Of a stretch of DNA of 64,000 nt, positions 54,901 through 62,656 are shown in pieces. A program made the translations under genes and the position numbers. A model generated the notes under the pieces. That model was not told where the DNA came from and made no database searches. It worked only from the letters and a program-made list of their open reading frames with translations. This stretch comes from Erysipelotrichaceae bacterium (GTDB lineage: Bacteria; Bacillota_I; Bacilli_A; Erysipelotrichales; Coprobacillaceae): NCBI GenBank assembly GCA_021201315.1, contig JAJQFG010000074.1, forward strand, positions 252-64,251. The letters run 5' to 3'. Within the stretch, counting starts at the first letter, position 1; each line of letters begins with the position of its first letter.

Positions 54901-57900
54901 AATTAAATATACGGTTCGTGAAGTTATTGTAAATGCAGATGATAGTAAGACAGTTGTTTCTAGTATTTCAGGTGAAAACAGTTCAACATATACTGTAAAG
55001 AATGAAGATACTGATACTGGTACAACCATCACAAATACTTTAACTGGTACAACTGATGTTACAGTCACAAAAACATGGAATATCTATAATCATATTGTAA
55101 CTGAACCAACATCTAATATCGCTATTACATTAACAGGCAGTGATGGCTCTACATATAGTGGTACATTAAGTTCAGCTAACTGGACATGGACAAAAGAAGA
55201 TCTTCCATTATATACAAGTGGAGGAGAATTAATTACTTATTCAGTTGTAGAAACAAATGCCAATGGACATTTGGTAGATATTGACGGTTTAACATACTAT
55301 GTTGAATATAACAGTACTACTGATGCTGATGGTAATACTATCTTAAACATCACTAATAATTATCCACATATTTCTACAACAGTTGTTGGTACAAAGACTC
55401 TAACATTGAATGGAAAAGAAGTTACATTAGAAGATGATCAATTTGAATTCTTGATTACAGAAGTTGATAGTCAAGGCAATATATTATATGATTCAGATAA
55501 TGATGTATTATATAGTGACACAACTACAAATAGTACAGATGGAAGTATTGTATTTAATCTTTATTATACTTTTGATGATGTAGGTACTCATTATTATAAG
55601 ATTACTGAAGTCAAAGGAAATGATGATAACATTTCATATGATACTAATAGTTCATATATGGTAAAAGTTGAAGTAACTGAATCCAATGGTACATTGAATG
55701 TTTCAGAGCCTAAATATTTAGATGGAAGTATTGAATTTGAAAATACAGTTATTAGAGGTTCATTAACGATTAATAAGACTGTTGAATCTAATGATTCAGA
55801 TATGTCTTTAGAAAGAACATATCAGTTTACTGTTACAACAGGTTCTGTAGATACAAATAATCTTGTATACTATGATAAAGATGGAAATAGTTCAGATAGT
55901 GAAGTCTATGTTGAATTAAAGACTAATAGTTCTGGTAATGGAGATGTTACAATTAATAATCTGCCAGTAGGAACCTATACTGTTACAGAAGTGAATGGAG
56001 CTATTGAAGGCTATGATTTAGATGTTACTGATAATGGTATCATTAGTGTAACATTGGATGAAGATCATACTGATTTAACTGCAGACTTTACAAATACATA
56101 TTCACAGTTGACAGATATTACGGTCACAAAAGTATGGAAAGATAATGGTAATGCATATAATACTAGATCTGAATCTATAACGGTTAATCTGCTACAGAAT
56201 GGAACAACCATTAAAACAGTTAATGTGACAGGAGATTCTGCAAACAGTGAATGGTCATACACATTTGAGAATCTAGATAAATATGACAGCAGCGGAAAGC
56301 TTTATACATATACAGTTACAGAGAATGAAGTATCAGGATATAAGACAGCAATTATAGGAGATGCAGTAGATGGATTTACTGTCACAAATACTTTGACAGG
56401 TACAACTAAGGTTACAGTTACAAAAGAACGGAATATAAATGCTACTGGTGTAACTGAACCAACAACTGATATTGATGTCACATTAAAAGGCAGTGATGGT
56501 TCTACATATAGTGGTACATTGAGTTCAACTAACTGGACATGGACAAAAGAAGGTCTTCCATTATATACAACTGAAGGCGAATTAATTACTTATTCTGTTG
56601 TAGAAACCAATGCTAAAGGACATTTGGTAGATATCGATGGTCTAACATATTATGTTGAATATGATAGTACTACTGATTCTAATGGAAATACTATCTTAAA
56701 TATTACGAACAATTATCCATATATTTCTACAACAGTTGTTGGTAGTAAGACTTTAACATTAAATGGAAAAGAAGTTGCATTAGATGATGATCAATTTGAA
56801 TTCTTAATTACTGAAGTAGATAGTCAAGGCAATACATTATATGATACTGATAATAATGTATTATATAGTGATACAACTACTAATAGTAAAGATGGAAGTA
56901 TTGTATTTGATTTATATTATACACCTGATGATGTGGGTATTCATTATTATAAGATTACTGAAGTTAAGGGTAGTGATGATACGATTGCTTATGATACTAG
57001 TTCATATATGGTTATGGTTGAGGTAACTGAATCAAATGGAACATTGAATGTTTCAGAGCCTGAATATTTAGATGGAAGTATTGAATTTGAAAATACAGTT
57101 ATTAGAGGTTCTTTAACGATTAATAAGACTGTTGAATCCAATGATTCAAATATGTCATTAGAAAGAACATATCAGTTCACTATTACAACAGGTTCTACAG
57201 ATACAAATGATCTTGTATATTATGATAGTGATGGCAAAGCTTCACAAGATAAAGCCTATGTTGAATTAAAGACTAATAGTTCTGGAAATGGAAATATTAC
57301 AATTAATAATCTACCAGTAGGCACCTATACTGTTACAGAAGTGAATGGAGCTATTGAAGGCTATGATTTAGATGTTACTGATAATGGTATCATTAGTGTA
57401 ACATTGGATAAAGATCATACTGATTTAACCGCAAACTTTACGAATACATACTCACAGTTAACAGATATTACAGTTACAAAGGTATGGAAAGACAACAGTG
57501 ATGCTTATGATACAAGACCAAATTCTATTACAGTTGTATTATATGTCAATGGAACTGAAGTTAAGGATACAGTCACTTTAAGTGGAACTGATGATACATG
57601 GACATATACATTTACTGGCTTAGATAAGTATGATTCTAAAGGTGACGAAATTAAATATACGGTTCGTGAAGTCATTGTAAATGCAGATGATAGTAAGAGT
57701 GTTGTCTCTAGTATTTCAGGAAAGAATAGCTCAACATACACTGTTATAAGTAAAGATACTGATACTGGAACAACTATTACGAATACATTAACTGGTACGA
57801 CAAGTGTTACAGTCACAAAAACATGGAAAATTTATGTTGATAATGTTACAGTACCTACTACTGATATTGATGTGACTTTAATAGGCAGTGATGGTTCTAC

Positions 57901-60900
57901 ATATAGTGGTACATTAAGTTCAACTAACTGGACTTGGACAAAAGAAAATCTTCCATTGTATACAGATGAAGGAGAATTAATCACTTATTCAGTTGTTGAA
58001 ACCAATGCCAATGGTCATTTGGTAGATATTGATGGTTTAACATATTATGTTGTATATAGTAGCACTACTGATGCTGATGGTAATACTGTCTTAAATATCA
58101 CAAACAGTTATCCATATAAATCTGTTGAAATTGTTGGAACAAAGACTTTAACATTGAATAACACTAATGTGGATTTAAAAGCTGATCAATTTGAATTCTT
58201 GATTACAGAAGTTGATAGTAATGGCAATACATTATATGATTCTAATAATAATGTATTATATAGTGATACAACTACAAATAGTGCAGATGGAAGTATTGTA
58301 TTTGATCTTTATTATACTTTTGATGATGTAGGTGTTCATTATTATAAGATTATTGAAGTCAAAGGTAATGATGAAACTATTGCATATGATACAAATAGTT
58401 CATATATGGTAAAAGTTGAAGTAACCGAATCAAATGGAACATTGAATGTTTCTGAACCTGAATACTTAGATAATGATATTACATTTGAAAATACTGTTAT
58501 TAGAGGTTCATTAACGATTAATAAGACTGTTGAATCTAATGATTCAAGTATGTCATTAGAAAGAACATACAAGTTTACTGTTACAACAGGTTCTACAGAT
58601 ACAAAAGACCTCGTATATTATGATAAAGATGGCAATGCAACAGATAGTGAGGTTTATGTTGAATTAAAGACTAATAGTTCTGGTAATGGAGATGTTACAA
58701 TTAATAATCTACCAGTAGGTATATATACAGTTACAGAAGTGAATGGTGCTATTGATGGATATACTTTAGATGTAACTGATAAAGGTATTATTACAGTTAC
58801 ATTGGATGAAGATAACACTGATGTATCAGCTAACTTTACAAATACCTATTCACAATTAACTGATATTACGGTTACAAAAGTATGGAAAGACAATGGAAAT
58901 GCATATAATACTAGACCTGAATCTATAACGGTTAATCTGCTACAGAATGGAACAACCATTAAAACAGTTAATGTGACAGGAGATTCTGCAAACAGTGAAT
59001 GGTTATACACATTTGAGAATTTAGATAAGTATGACAGCAGCGGAAAGCTTTATACATATACAGTTACGGAGAATACTGTTTCTGGATATGAAACAAGCAT
59101 CGATGGAACAACAATTACCAATACTTTAACAGGTACAACCAATGTTACTGTTACAAAAACATGGAACATTAAAGATGATACAGTAACTGTACCAACAACT
59201 GACATTGATGTTACATTAAAAGGTAGTGATGGTTCTACATATAGTGGTACATTAAATTCAACTAACTGGACATGGACAAAAGAGAATCTGCCATTATATA
59301 CTGATGAAGGCGTTTTGATTACATATTCAGTTGTAGAAGCAAATGCCAAGGGTCATTTGGTAGATATCGATAATCTAACATACTATGTTAAGTATGATAG
59401 CACAACAGATACTGATGGTAATACTATCTTAAATATTACAAATAATTATCCATATATCTCTACTGAAGTTGTTGGTAGTAAGACTTTAACATTGAATGGA
59501 AAAGAAGTTGCATTAGATGATGATCAATTTGAATTCTTAATTACCGAAGTAGATAGTAAAGGTAATACATTATATGATACTGATAATGATGTATTATATA
59601 GTGAAACTACTACAAATGGTGCTGATAGTAGTATTGTATTTGATCTTTATTACACTCCTGATGATGTGGGTATTCATTATTATAAGATTACTGAAGTTAA
59701 GGGTAGTGATGATACGATTGCTTATGATACTAGTTCATATATGGTTATGGTTGAAGTAACTGAATCCAATGGAACATTGAGTGTTTCAGAGCCTGAATAT
59801 TTAGATGGAAGTATTGCATTTGAAAATACGGTTATTAGAGGTTCTTTAACAATTAACAAGACTGTTGAATCCAATGATTCAAGTATGTCATTAGAAAGAA
59901 CATATAAATTTACTGTTACAACTGGTTCATTAGACACAAATGATTTAGTTTATTATGATAAAGATGGCAATGCAACAGATAGTGAAGTTTATGTTGAATT
60001 AATAACTAATAGTTCTGGTAAAGGATTTATTACAGTGGATAATTTACCAGTAGGAACCTATACTGTTACAGAAGTGAATGGAGATATTGATGGCTATGAA
60101 CTTGATGTTACTGATGATGGTATCATTAGTGTAACATTAGATGAAGATCATACTGATTTAACTGCAGACTTTACGAATACATATTCACAGTTAACCGATA
60201 TTACAGTTACAAAAGTATGGAAAGACAATAGTGATGCCTATGATACAAGACCTGATTCAATTACAGTTGTATTATATGCCAATGGAACTGAAGTTAAAGA
60301 TACAGTCACTTTAACTGGAACTGATGATACATGGACATATACATTTAGTAATTTAGACAAGTATGATTCTAATGGTGATGAAATTAAATATACAGTCCGT
60401 GAAGTTATCGAAAACGTAGATGGTAGTAAGAGTGTTGTTTCTAGTATTACTGGAGAGAATGGCTCAACTTATATTGTGACAAATAAAGACAGTGATACTG
60501 GAACAATTATTACCAATACTTTAACTTCTACAACTGAGTTAACTGTTACAAAGGTATGGCATATTGATGGTGATGAGGTTTTACCAGTACCTATTACTAT
60601 TGCTTTATATGCTAATGAAGAAAAGGTAAAAGAAATGACGATTTCATCAATTACTGATGGTGTTACAGTTAATAGCGATGGAAGTTGGAGTTATACATTT
60701 ACTGATTTAGATGAATATGATGCTAATGGTACATTGATTGATTATTCTATTAAAGAAGTAGGAGAATCAGATGGTATTATGAAAGTCATATATGATGATG
60801 GTAGTGTAGCTGTGTTTGGTGTGTCATATGATGAAGAAACCAATACGATTACAAATAGTTATCCAGTTCGTATGGATATTGCGATTGTTAAGGAATGGCA

Positions 60901-62569
60901 TATTGTAGCTAATGACGTTAATATTGATGATGTTGTGATTGATGCAACATTATATGCTGATGGAAAAGAAGTTGGAACAACGCAATTAATCAAAGATAAT
61001 GATTGGAAAGATACAACAACATTTGCAAATATGCTTAAATACAATAATAATGGTGAGGAAATAGAATATAGTGTCATTGAAACGATTGATGGTGTTAGTG
61101 TTAATGATGATCATGAAATTGATATAAAAGTTAACATTGATGGTGAAAGCGAAACACTTACTTTCTCAACTGATTATGATGGATTAGCATATGATGAAGA
61201 TTTGGATATGTATGTTCTTACAATTAAAAACAGTTATCCACCAACAACAAATATCACGATTCATAAAGTATGGGCTAATGATAATGAGGAAACAAGACCT
61301 GATTCAATAAGTGTTACTATATATGGAACAGTTAATGGTGAAGATTATGGTCAACCAATTCATTTAACATTAACATCAGATGATTATACAGTGAATACTG
61401 ATGACAGCTGGACATATATTTATGAAGGTTTAGATAAGTATGATTCTAATGGCAATAGAATTAGCTATGAAGTCATTGAAGATACAGTAGATGGATATAT
61501 AGCAAGCTATAAACAAGATGATGAATATACAACTACGATTACAAATTATTATATAGAAACTGAAAAAGATGTATTAGATAGTAATGGTAATTCTATTAAT
61601 GATGGTATGATACAAGTTGGAGATACACTTACTTATACTATTGAATATACAAATATTACTACAAATGAACAATCAATCGTGATTAGTGATGCTGTTCCTG
61701 AAGGAACTACTTATGTAGAAAATAGTGCCAAAGCCACTATTGATGGTATTGAATCCACAGATATAAGTATTGTAGAAACAGATGGAAAGATTACATGGAC
61801 ATTGGATGCATTAGAAGCTGGTTCAACAATTAAGGTAAGTTTTGATGTCGTTGTTGATAATACAGCTGTTGAAAGCAATACAATTACTAACACGGCAACA
61901 GTATCTATCAATCATGAATATGAATTTGATACGAATACTGTTACAAATGATGTTCCTAAGGAACCAGTCAAAGATGTATTAGATAGTGATGGCAATTCTA
62001 TGAATGGTGAAACTGTACAAGCAGGTGATACATTAACTTATGTTATTAGTTATACAAATGTTACATCAGATGAACAATTCATTGTGGTTAGTGATGATGT
62101 TCCAAAAGGTACAACCTATGTTGAAAATAGTGCTAAAGTTACTATTGATGGTATTGAATCAACAGCTGTTGTGATTAGTGAAATTAATGGAAAATTGACT
62201 TGGACATTGGATGCATTAGATGCTGGTTCGACCATTGAAGTAAGTTTTGACGTCACAGTTAATGAAAGTATTTCAGGAAGTATGATTGAAAATACAGCTT
62301 ATGTACAAATTGACAATAGTACAATCATTCAAACAAATACAGTCACAACTGAAGTTCATGAAACACCAACGACTGACATACCTGAAGAACCAACGACACC
62401 AAGTGAAACACCAGAAGAAACACCAAATACTCCAACAACTACAACATCTCAAACTACATATGTACAAACAGGTGATGATAGTCATTACGAATTTTGGATG
62501 AGTATGATGGGATTGGCTTTCATTGGTATAAGTTATATCTATTATTCTAAAAAACGTTATCATGTTTAG
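42947..62569 (+). CDS. Giant CnaB/FctA adhesin, main part with cell-wall sorting signal
   Basis: About 6,540 codons in the same frame as the signal-peptide part; the first non-ATG start inside (GTG 43175) has no ribosome site. By motif count it holds about 31 CnaB-type modules (TKVW...KYD..G..Y.YTV.E...ITNT, with Lys/Glu/Asn expected to form isopeptides), about 8 FctA-like pilin modules (GSKTLTLN...HYYKITE) and about 12 SpaA-like modules (GSLTINKTVES or SISKT). Two DUF11-like domains (61560-62340), a Pro/Thr linker, the sorting motif YVQTGD (62459-62476), a hydrophobic helix and the basic tail KKRYHV follow. Probably a wall-anchored stalk for adhesion. Confidence 0.9.
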   Translation, partial: ADDVTPGDTVTVTAKATNEEGTEVVDTYTLTYGIETLTITVKNSSNNNRTLEGATVELYDESGNLVATGDTDSNGQVTFSVIPGDYTVKAYYVSNSTTYTGTNSEVTVNEGLANSATVTVASGYSVDHIDISILAKATITLNGNPLTETITLTQDDFNGKNDTIWSITTSTGDTYIISGLSTSTDSSNTSQIRFDGVFPIGDKDNPVYYTFTFVKMVTFTDSNGKTYEVEMTFSATFSYWDDDNECPGLGGNWSTNKKYQNGSGMDFTLSAEATANTMTVYKYVEDTKGNYLDASDTTYEFTIYKFNISTNEYEVYKTITLNPTSNGLAMNTFQIEDGTYYIEESSYSSSVTVSNTSYPYQSTNITIAKDGETIYNGDVIKSDTFIVSGNAITVSVTNYYEPVTSIPITKVWVDDGSSTPDSISVDVYQSVTVNGETATNKYGTYTLTSTGTDVNVTVDNNGNWTYTVENLPMYDSSGNEYTYTIKEVSVEDYSSNIIKNDDGSYTITNTELTSIPITKVWVDDGSSTPNSISVILNQSVIINGETTTNEYGTYTLTSTGTDANVTVDNNGNWSYTISDLPKYDANGVEYTYTIDEDSITGYSSVITGNASTGYIIMNTETTEITATKVWDDNSDVNSTRPDSITLELLANSTIVKDTVTLTGIGNTWTYQFTNLDKYDSDGKEISYTVRELDGTNVISDLTTFSGKNGSTYLVTYDDTNNTITNTLQAGNLSISKTLHGGDTSTEFEFTVTLNDDNTNNYTYATTTTDGTSTSNGTIKFTNGVATVYLKGGETLTIIGLPTGTEYTVTESNSSGYILVSGSNTKGTITTGGTSSASFVNSESTDITVTKLWNIAAGYSITSYPDTTLVLTGTATNGYTQTYLITSTDNEVTIDNSTGEWSYTFEDLPLYTSDGYEITYTVSESGVNEYSLITLEGKTYYVTVTENQNSYTVTNNYPTTNVQITGTKTLTLNEKALDLSGYTFDFTITEVADASGTEKTGGYTSQGTYSVDSTNNTIGNILFSINYTTSDIGTHYYKITENSSNYNYVTDASSSYIVEVVVGKDTDGNLTTEVTYLNNSINFENTIDTGSLSITKKLNNEYVTDTSTKFPFAITLTNTSVNVNGTYDYTISDSSGTASTGKITFASGTASVLLLAGQTITIAGLPVGTTYSITENETTGYENVTTDNTSGTISTSESSVTFTNKAITEVKVTKAWNDNSKSHTSDEIIVKLMNGTTEVTTATLNNSNSWSYTFTNLDKYDADGKEIEYTIEEVSINGYNSVITGSASAGYKITNTETTEITATKVWEDNSNINSTRPTSITLELLANGNDVVKTVTLTKDSSGVTVDSTRNQWTYTFSDLDKYDSSGNLITYTVRELNGNTVIGNGNTILGDNGSTYSVTYNDTSNTITNTLQAGDLSISKTLYGNDTTTEFEFTIKLDDTNNNYTYATTTSDTITFTNGVATVNIKAGETLTIIGLPTGTKYTVTETSKSGYTLVSSTGTTGTIETGKTSSASFVNNELTNVTVTKIWDDNDNINSTRPDTITLALYTKTTTLNASSGEEETEYTYMCKYVTLTKNSDGTVSAVETDVSTGTTTSSNATVTSNNKWSYTFTGLEKYDSNGNEIVYVFREISDGTLSTIYAEGNTFAGNNNVLYTVSYNEDSNIVTNTLSTGNLSISKTVYDDSSSDTSFDFSIVLTRDDNGNTTYVSGIYNYIISDSSGTVSTGTITFGSDGKIEAVKGTAATSIQLTNGQTITIYGLPTGTIYTVTEASTNDYVLITDNALTGTIAKDSTSSARFINSKSTDIIVTKLWDIASGYTIDSYPDTTLVLTGTAINGYIQTYLITSTDNEVTIDNSTGEWSYTFEDLPLYTSDGYEITYTVSESGVNEYSLITLEGKTYYVTVTENQNSYTVTNNYPTTNVQITGTKTLTLNEKALDLSGYTFDFTITEVADASGTEKTGGYTSQGTYSVDSTNNTIGNILFSINYTTSDIGTHYYKITENSSNYNYVTDASSSYIVEVVVGKDTDGNLTTEVTYLNNSINFENTIDTGSLSITKKFNNENVTDDTQFSFAITLTNTSVNVNGTYDYTITNSSGIVSKTGKITVANGVISAVDGTTTTSVSLLAGQTITITGLPVGTTYSVSENDMTGYENVDYSGTSGTITTNESSAIFTNKAVTDVAVTKVWNDNNNINDTRLDIITLALYTSDGVYANKYVNITSDSIGNLSAEETDTTTSTSIDTSSNIIVNNDNSWSYTFIGLDKYDSSGNEITYVIKEVSLNNDGTIKTSYASGDTFTGYNGGVYTVSYVNNTVTNTLNTGDLSISKTVYEDSTSNTLFDFSIVLTRVENSSPVYVSDTYNYIITTDGSTETKSGTITFGSNGTIEKVDNNSATTIQLKGEQTITIYGLLNGTTYEVKESSASGYVLVSSRNTTGTIVTNGTLSASFVNSESTNIVGTKVWKDNSDAYGTRPASVTVNLLQNGTQINSTTVTSSDGWKYTFDNLAKYDSAGKLYEYAVTEEAVSGYETVVTGNAIDGYTVTNTLTDTTSVEVNKVWKDNGNAYNTRPTSITVNLLQNGTIIKTVDVTGDSLSSDWSYTFNNLDKYDSDGKMYTYTVTENSVENYTTSIDGTTITNTLTGITSVEVNKVWKDNGNAYNTRPTLITVNLLQNGTIIKTVDVTGASSSSEWSYTFDNLDKYDNDGKKYTYTITEEAVSGYTTSIDGTTITNTLTDITSVEVTKVWKDNSNAYNTRPTSIIVNLLQNGTVIKTAEMTGDSASSDWSYTFKDLDKYDSTGTLYKYTVTEDEVSGYTTSIDGTTITNTLTGTTSVEVTKVWKDNGNAYNTRPTSITVNLLQNGTTIKTVDVTGNSLSSSWSYTFNNLAKYDSDGKKYTYTITEEAVSGYITTYNGYNITNTITGTVDISGEKTWIDGNKNHDNEKEITLTLTRVSAKAGSTSETVTATVEWSGNTYTYSNLPKYDSEGYEYTYTVTEAVISGYKTTYDGFNITNTQLTDITVTKVWKDNSDAYDTRPNSVTVVLYANDSQVVDTVALSGTDDTWTYTFSNLDKYDSKGDEIKYTVREVIVNADDSKTVVSSISGENSSTYTVKNEDTDTGTTITNTLTGTTKVTVTKTWNIKDNIVNEPTSNIAITLTGSDGSTYNGTLSSTNWTWTKEDLPLYTSEGKLITYSVVETNANGHLVDIDGLTYYVEYNSTTDADGNTILNITNNYPYISTQIVGSKTLTLNNTNLDLEANQFEFLITEVDSEGNILYDSDNDVLYSESTTNSADGSIVFDLYYTFDDVGTHYYKITEVKGNDDNISYDINSSYMVKVVVTESNGTLNVSEPEYLDGSITFENTVIRGSLTINKTVESNDSSMSLDRTYQFTVTTGSADTNDLVYYDKDGNSSDSEVYVELTTNSSGNGDVTIGNLPVGTYTVTEVNGAIDGYILDVTDNGIISVTLDEDHTDISANFTNTYSQLTDITVTKVWKDNGNAYKTRPTSININLLQNDSIIKTVEVKADTNGDWSYTFEDLDKYDNTGTLYKYTVTEETVSGYETAITGDATDGFTVTNTLTGTTKVTVTKEWNINVTGVTEPTTDIDVTLTGSDGSTYSGILSSSNWTWAKENLPLYTDEGVLITYSVVETAANGSLVDIDGLTYYVEYDSSTDSNGNTILNITNNYPYISTTVVGSKTLTLNNTNVDLEANQFEFLITEVDSKGNTIYDVNNDVLYSDTTTNSANGSFAYDIYYTSGDVGTHYYKITEVKGNDETIAYDTNSSYMVKVEVSESNGTLNVSEPEYLDGSITFTNTVIRGSLTINKTVESNDPSMSLERTYQFTITTGSTDTNDLVYYDSDGNVSQDKVYVELKTNSSGNGDVTIDNLPVGTYTVTEVNGAIDGYDLDVTDNGIISVTLDEDHTDLTADFTNTYSQLTDFTVTKVWKDNSDAYDTRPDSVIVVLYANGTEVKDTATLSGTDDTWTYTFSDLDKYDSKGNEIKYTVREVIVNADDSKTVVSSISGENSSTYTVKNEDTDTGTTITNTLTGTTDVTVTKTWNIYNHIVTEPTSNIAITLTGSDGSTYSGTLSSANWTWTKEDLPLYTSGGELITYSVVETNANGHLVDIDGLTYYVEYNSTTDADGNTILNITNNYPHISTTVVGTKTLTLNGKEVTLEDDQFEFLITEVDSQGNILYDSDNDVLYSDTTTNSTDGSIVFNLYYTFDDVGTHYYKITEVKGNDDNISYDTNSSYMVKVEVTESNGTLNVSEPKYLDGSIEFENTVIRGSLTINKTVESNDSDMSLERTYQFTVTTGSVDTNNLVYYDKDGNSSDSEVYVELKTNSSGNGDVTINNLPVGTYTVTEVNGAIEGYDLDVTDNGIISVTLDEDHTDLTADFTNTYSQLTDITVTKVWKDNGNAYNTRSESITVNLLQNGTTIKTVNVTGDSANSEWSYTFENLDKYDSSGKLYTYTVTENEVSGYKTAIIGDAVDGFTVTNTLTGTTKVTVTKERNINATGVTEPTTDIDVTLKGSDGSTYSGTLSSTNWTWTKEGLPLYTTEGELITYSVVETNAKGHLVDIDGLTYYVEYDSTTDSNGNTILNITNNYPYISTTVVGSKTLTLNGKEVALDDDQFEFLITEVDSQGNTLYDTDNNVLYSDTTTNSKDGSIVFDLYYTPDDVGIHYYKITEVKGSDDTIAYDTSSYMVMVEVTESNGTLNVSEPEYLDGSIEFENTVIRGSLTINKTVESNDSNMSLERTYQFTITTGSTDTNDLVYYDSDGKASQDKAYVELKTNSSGNGNITINNLPVGTYTVTEVNGAIEGYDLDVTDNGIISVTLDKDHTDLTANFTNTYSQLTDITVTKVWKDNSDAYDTRPNSITVVLYVNGTEVKDTVTLSGTDDTWTYTFTGLDKYDSKGDEIKYTVREVIVNADDSKSVVSSISGKNSSTYTVISKDTDTGTTITNTLTGTTSVTVTKTWKIYVDNVTVPTTDIDVTLIGSDGSTYSGTLSSTNWTWTKENLPLYTDEGELITYSVVETNANGHLVDIDGLTYYVVYSSTTDADGNTVLNITNSYPYKSVEIVGTKTLTLNNTNVDLKADQFEFLITEVDSNGNTLYDSNNNVLYSDTTTNSADGSIVFDLYYTFDDVGVHYYKIIEVKGNDETIAYDTNSSYMVKVEVTESNGTLNVSEPEYLDNDITFENTVIRGSLTINKTVESNDSSMSLERTYKFTVTTGSTDTKDLVYYDKDGNATDSEVYVELKTNSSGNGDVTINNLPVGIYTVTEVNGAIDGYTLDVTDKGIITVTLDEDNTDVSANFTNTYSQLTDITVTKVWKDNGNAYNTRPESITVNLLQNGTTIKTVNVTGDSANSEWLYTFENLDKYDSSGKLYTYTVTENTVSGYETSIDGTTITNTLTGTTNVTVTKTWNIKDDTVTVPTTDIDVTLKGSDGSTYSGTLNSTNWTWTKENLPLYTDEGVLITYSVVEANAKGHLVDIDNLTYYVKYDSTTDTDGNTILNITNNYPYISTEVVGSKTLTLNGKEVALDDDQFEFLITEVDSKGNTLYDTDNDVLYSETTTNGADSSIVFDLYYTPDDVGIHYYKITEVKGSDDTIAYDTSSYMVMVEVTESNGTLSVSEPEYLDGSIAFENTVIRGSLTINKTVESNDSSMSLERTYKFTVTTGSLDTNDLVYYDKDGNATDSEVYVELITNSSGKGFITVDNLPVGTYTVTEVNGDIDGYELDVTDDGIISVTLDEDHTDLTADFTNTYSQLTDITVTKVWKDNSDAYDTRPDSITVVLYANGTEVKDTVTLTGTDDTWTYTFSNLDKYDSNGDEIKYTVREVIENVDGSKSVVSSITGENGSTYIVTNKDSDTGTIITNTLTSTTELTVTKVWHIDGDEVLPVPITIALYANEEKVKEMTISSITDGVTVNSDGSWSYTFTDLDEYDANGTLIDYSIKEVGESDGIMKVIYDDGSVAVFGVSYDEETNTITNSYPVRMDIAIVKEWHIVANDVNIDDVVIDATLYADGKEVGTTQLIKDNDWKDTTTFANMLKYNNNGEEIEYSVIETIDGVSVNDDHEIDIKVNIDGESETLTFSTDYDGLAYDEDLDMYVLTIKNSYPPTTNITIHKVWANDNEETRPDSISVTIYGTVNGEDYGQPIHLTLTSDDYTVNTDDSWTYIYEGLDKYDSNGNRISYEVIEDTVDGYIASYKQDDEYTTTITNYYIETEKDVLDSNGNSINDGMIQVGDTLTYTIEYTNITTNEQSIVISDAVPEGTTYVENSAKATIDGIESTDISIVETDGKITWTLDALEAGSTIKVSFDVVVDNTAVESNTITNTATVSINHEYEFDTNTVTNDVPKEPVKDVLDSDGNSMNGETVQAGDTLTYVISYTNVTSDEQFIVVSDDVPKGTTYVENSAKVTIDGIESTAVVISEINGKLTWTLDALDAGSTIEVSFDVTVNESISGSMIENTAYVQIDNSTIIQTNTVTTEVHETPTTDIPEEPTTPSETPEETPNTPTTTTSQTTYVQTGDDSHYEFWMSMMGLAFIGISYIYYSKKRYHV
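45530..46225 (+). repeat. ~0.7-kb near-identical repeat in the adhesin, copy 1
   Basis: Matches 48407-49102 at an offset of 2,877 bp (959 codons). Only two mismatches are seen near the left end. It covers a TKLW CnaB-type module and an FctA-like module. Confidence 0.88.
48407..49102 (+). repeat. ~0.7-kb near-identical repeat in the adhesin, copy 2
   Basis: Second copy of the 45530-46225 block. Neighbouring modules are clearly more diverged, so the block was duplicated or converted recently. Confidence 0.88.
50576..51691 (+). repeat. Four tandem 279-bp CnaB units
   Basis: The marker AGTGTAGAAGTT (variants) occurs at 50576, 50855, 51134 and 51413, spaced exactly 279 bp (93 codons). Each unit encodes NKVW/TKVW-KDNxNAYNTRP, a CnaB module. 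A related module precedes at about 50286. Confidence 0.9.
51971..60199 (+). repeat. Three 2.7-kb super-repeats (A-B units) in the adhesin
   Basis: The marker D-ITVTKVWKDN starts at 51971, 53369, 54719, 56117, 57467, 58865 and 60200. Units alternate between an A form (SDAYDTRP, VVLYANGT) and a B form (GNAYNTRP, NLLQNGT). A-to-A distances are 2,748, 2,748 and 2,733 bp; B-to-B distances are 2,748 and 2,748. Each half contains CnaB, short CnaB (TGSDGSTYSGTL), FctA-like and RGSLTINKTVES modules. A fourth A module starts at 60200 and then the pattern diverges. Confidence 0.92.
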
Positions 62570-62576
62570 TATTTAT

Positions 62577-62598
62577 GAGGCACCCTTAAAGGTGCCTC
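62577..62598 (+). terminator. Hairpin after the adhesin gene
   Basis: GAGGCACC pairs with GGTGCCTC around a 6-nt loop. The following TAAATATATT is only moderately T-rich. Confidence 0.65.
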
Positions 62599-62656
62599 TA
62601 AATATATTCATGGAAAAAAGCCATAAAATAGTTTATAATAGATTTGAGGTGATACT

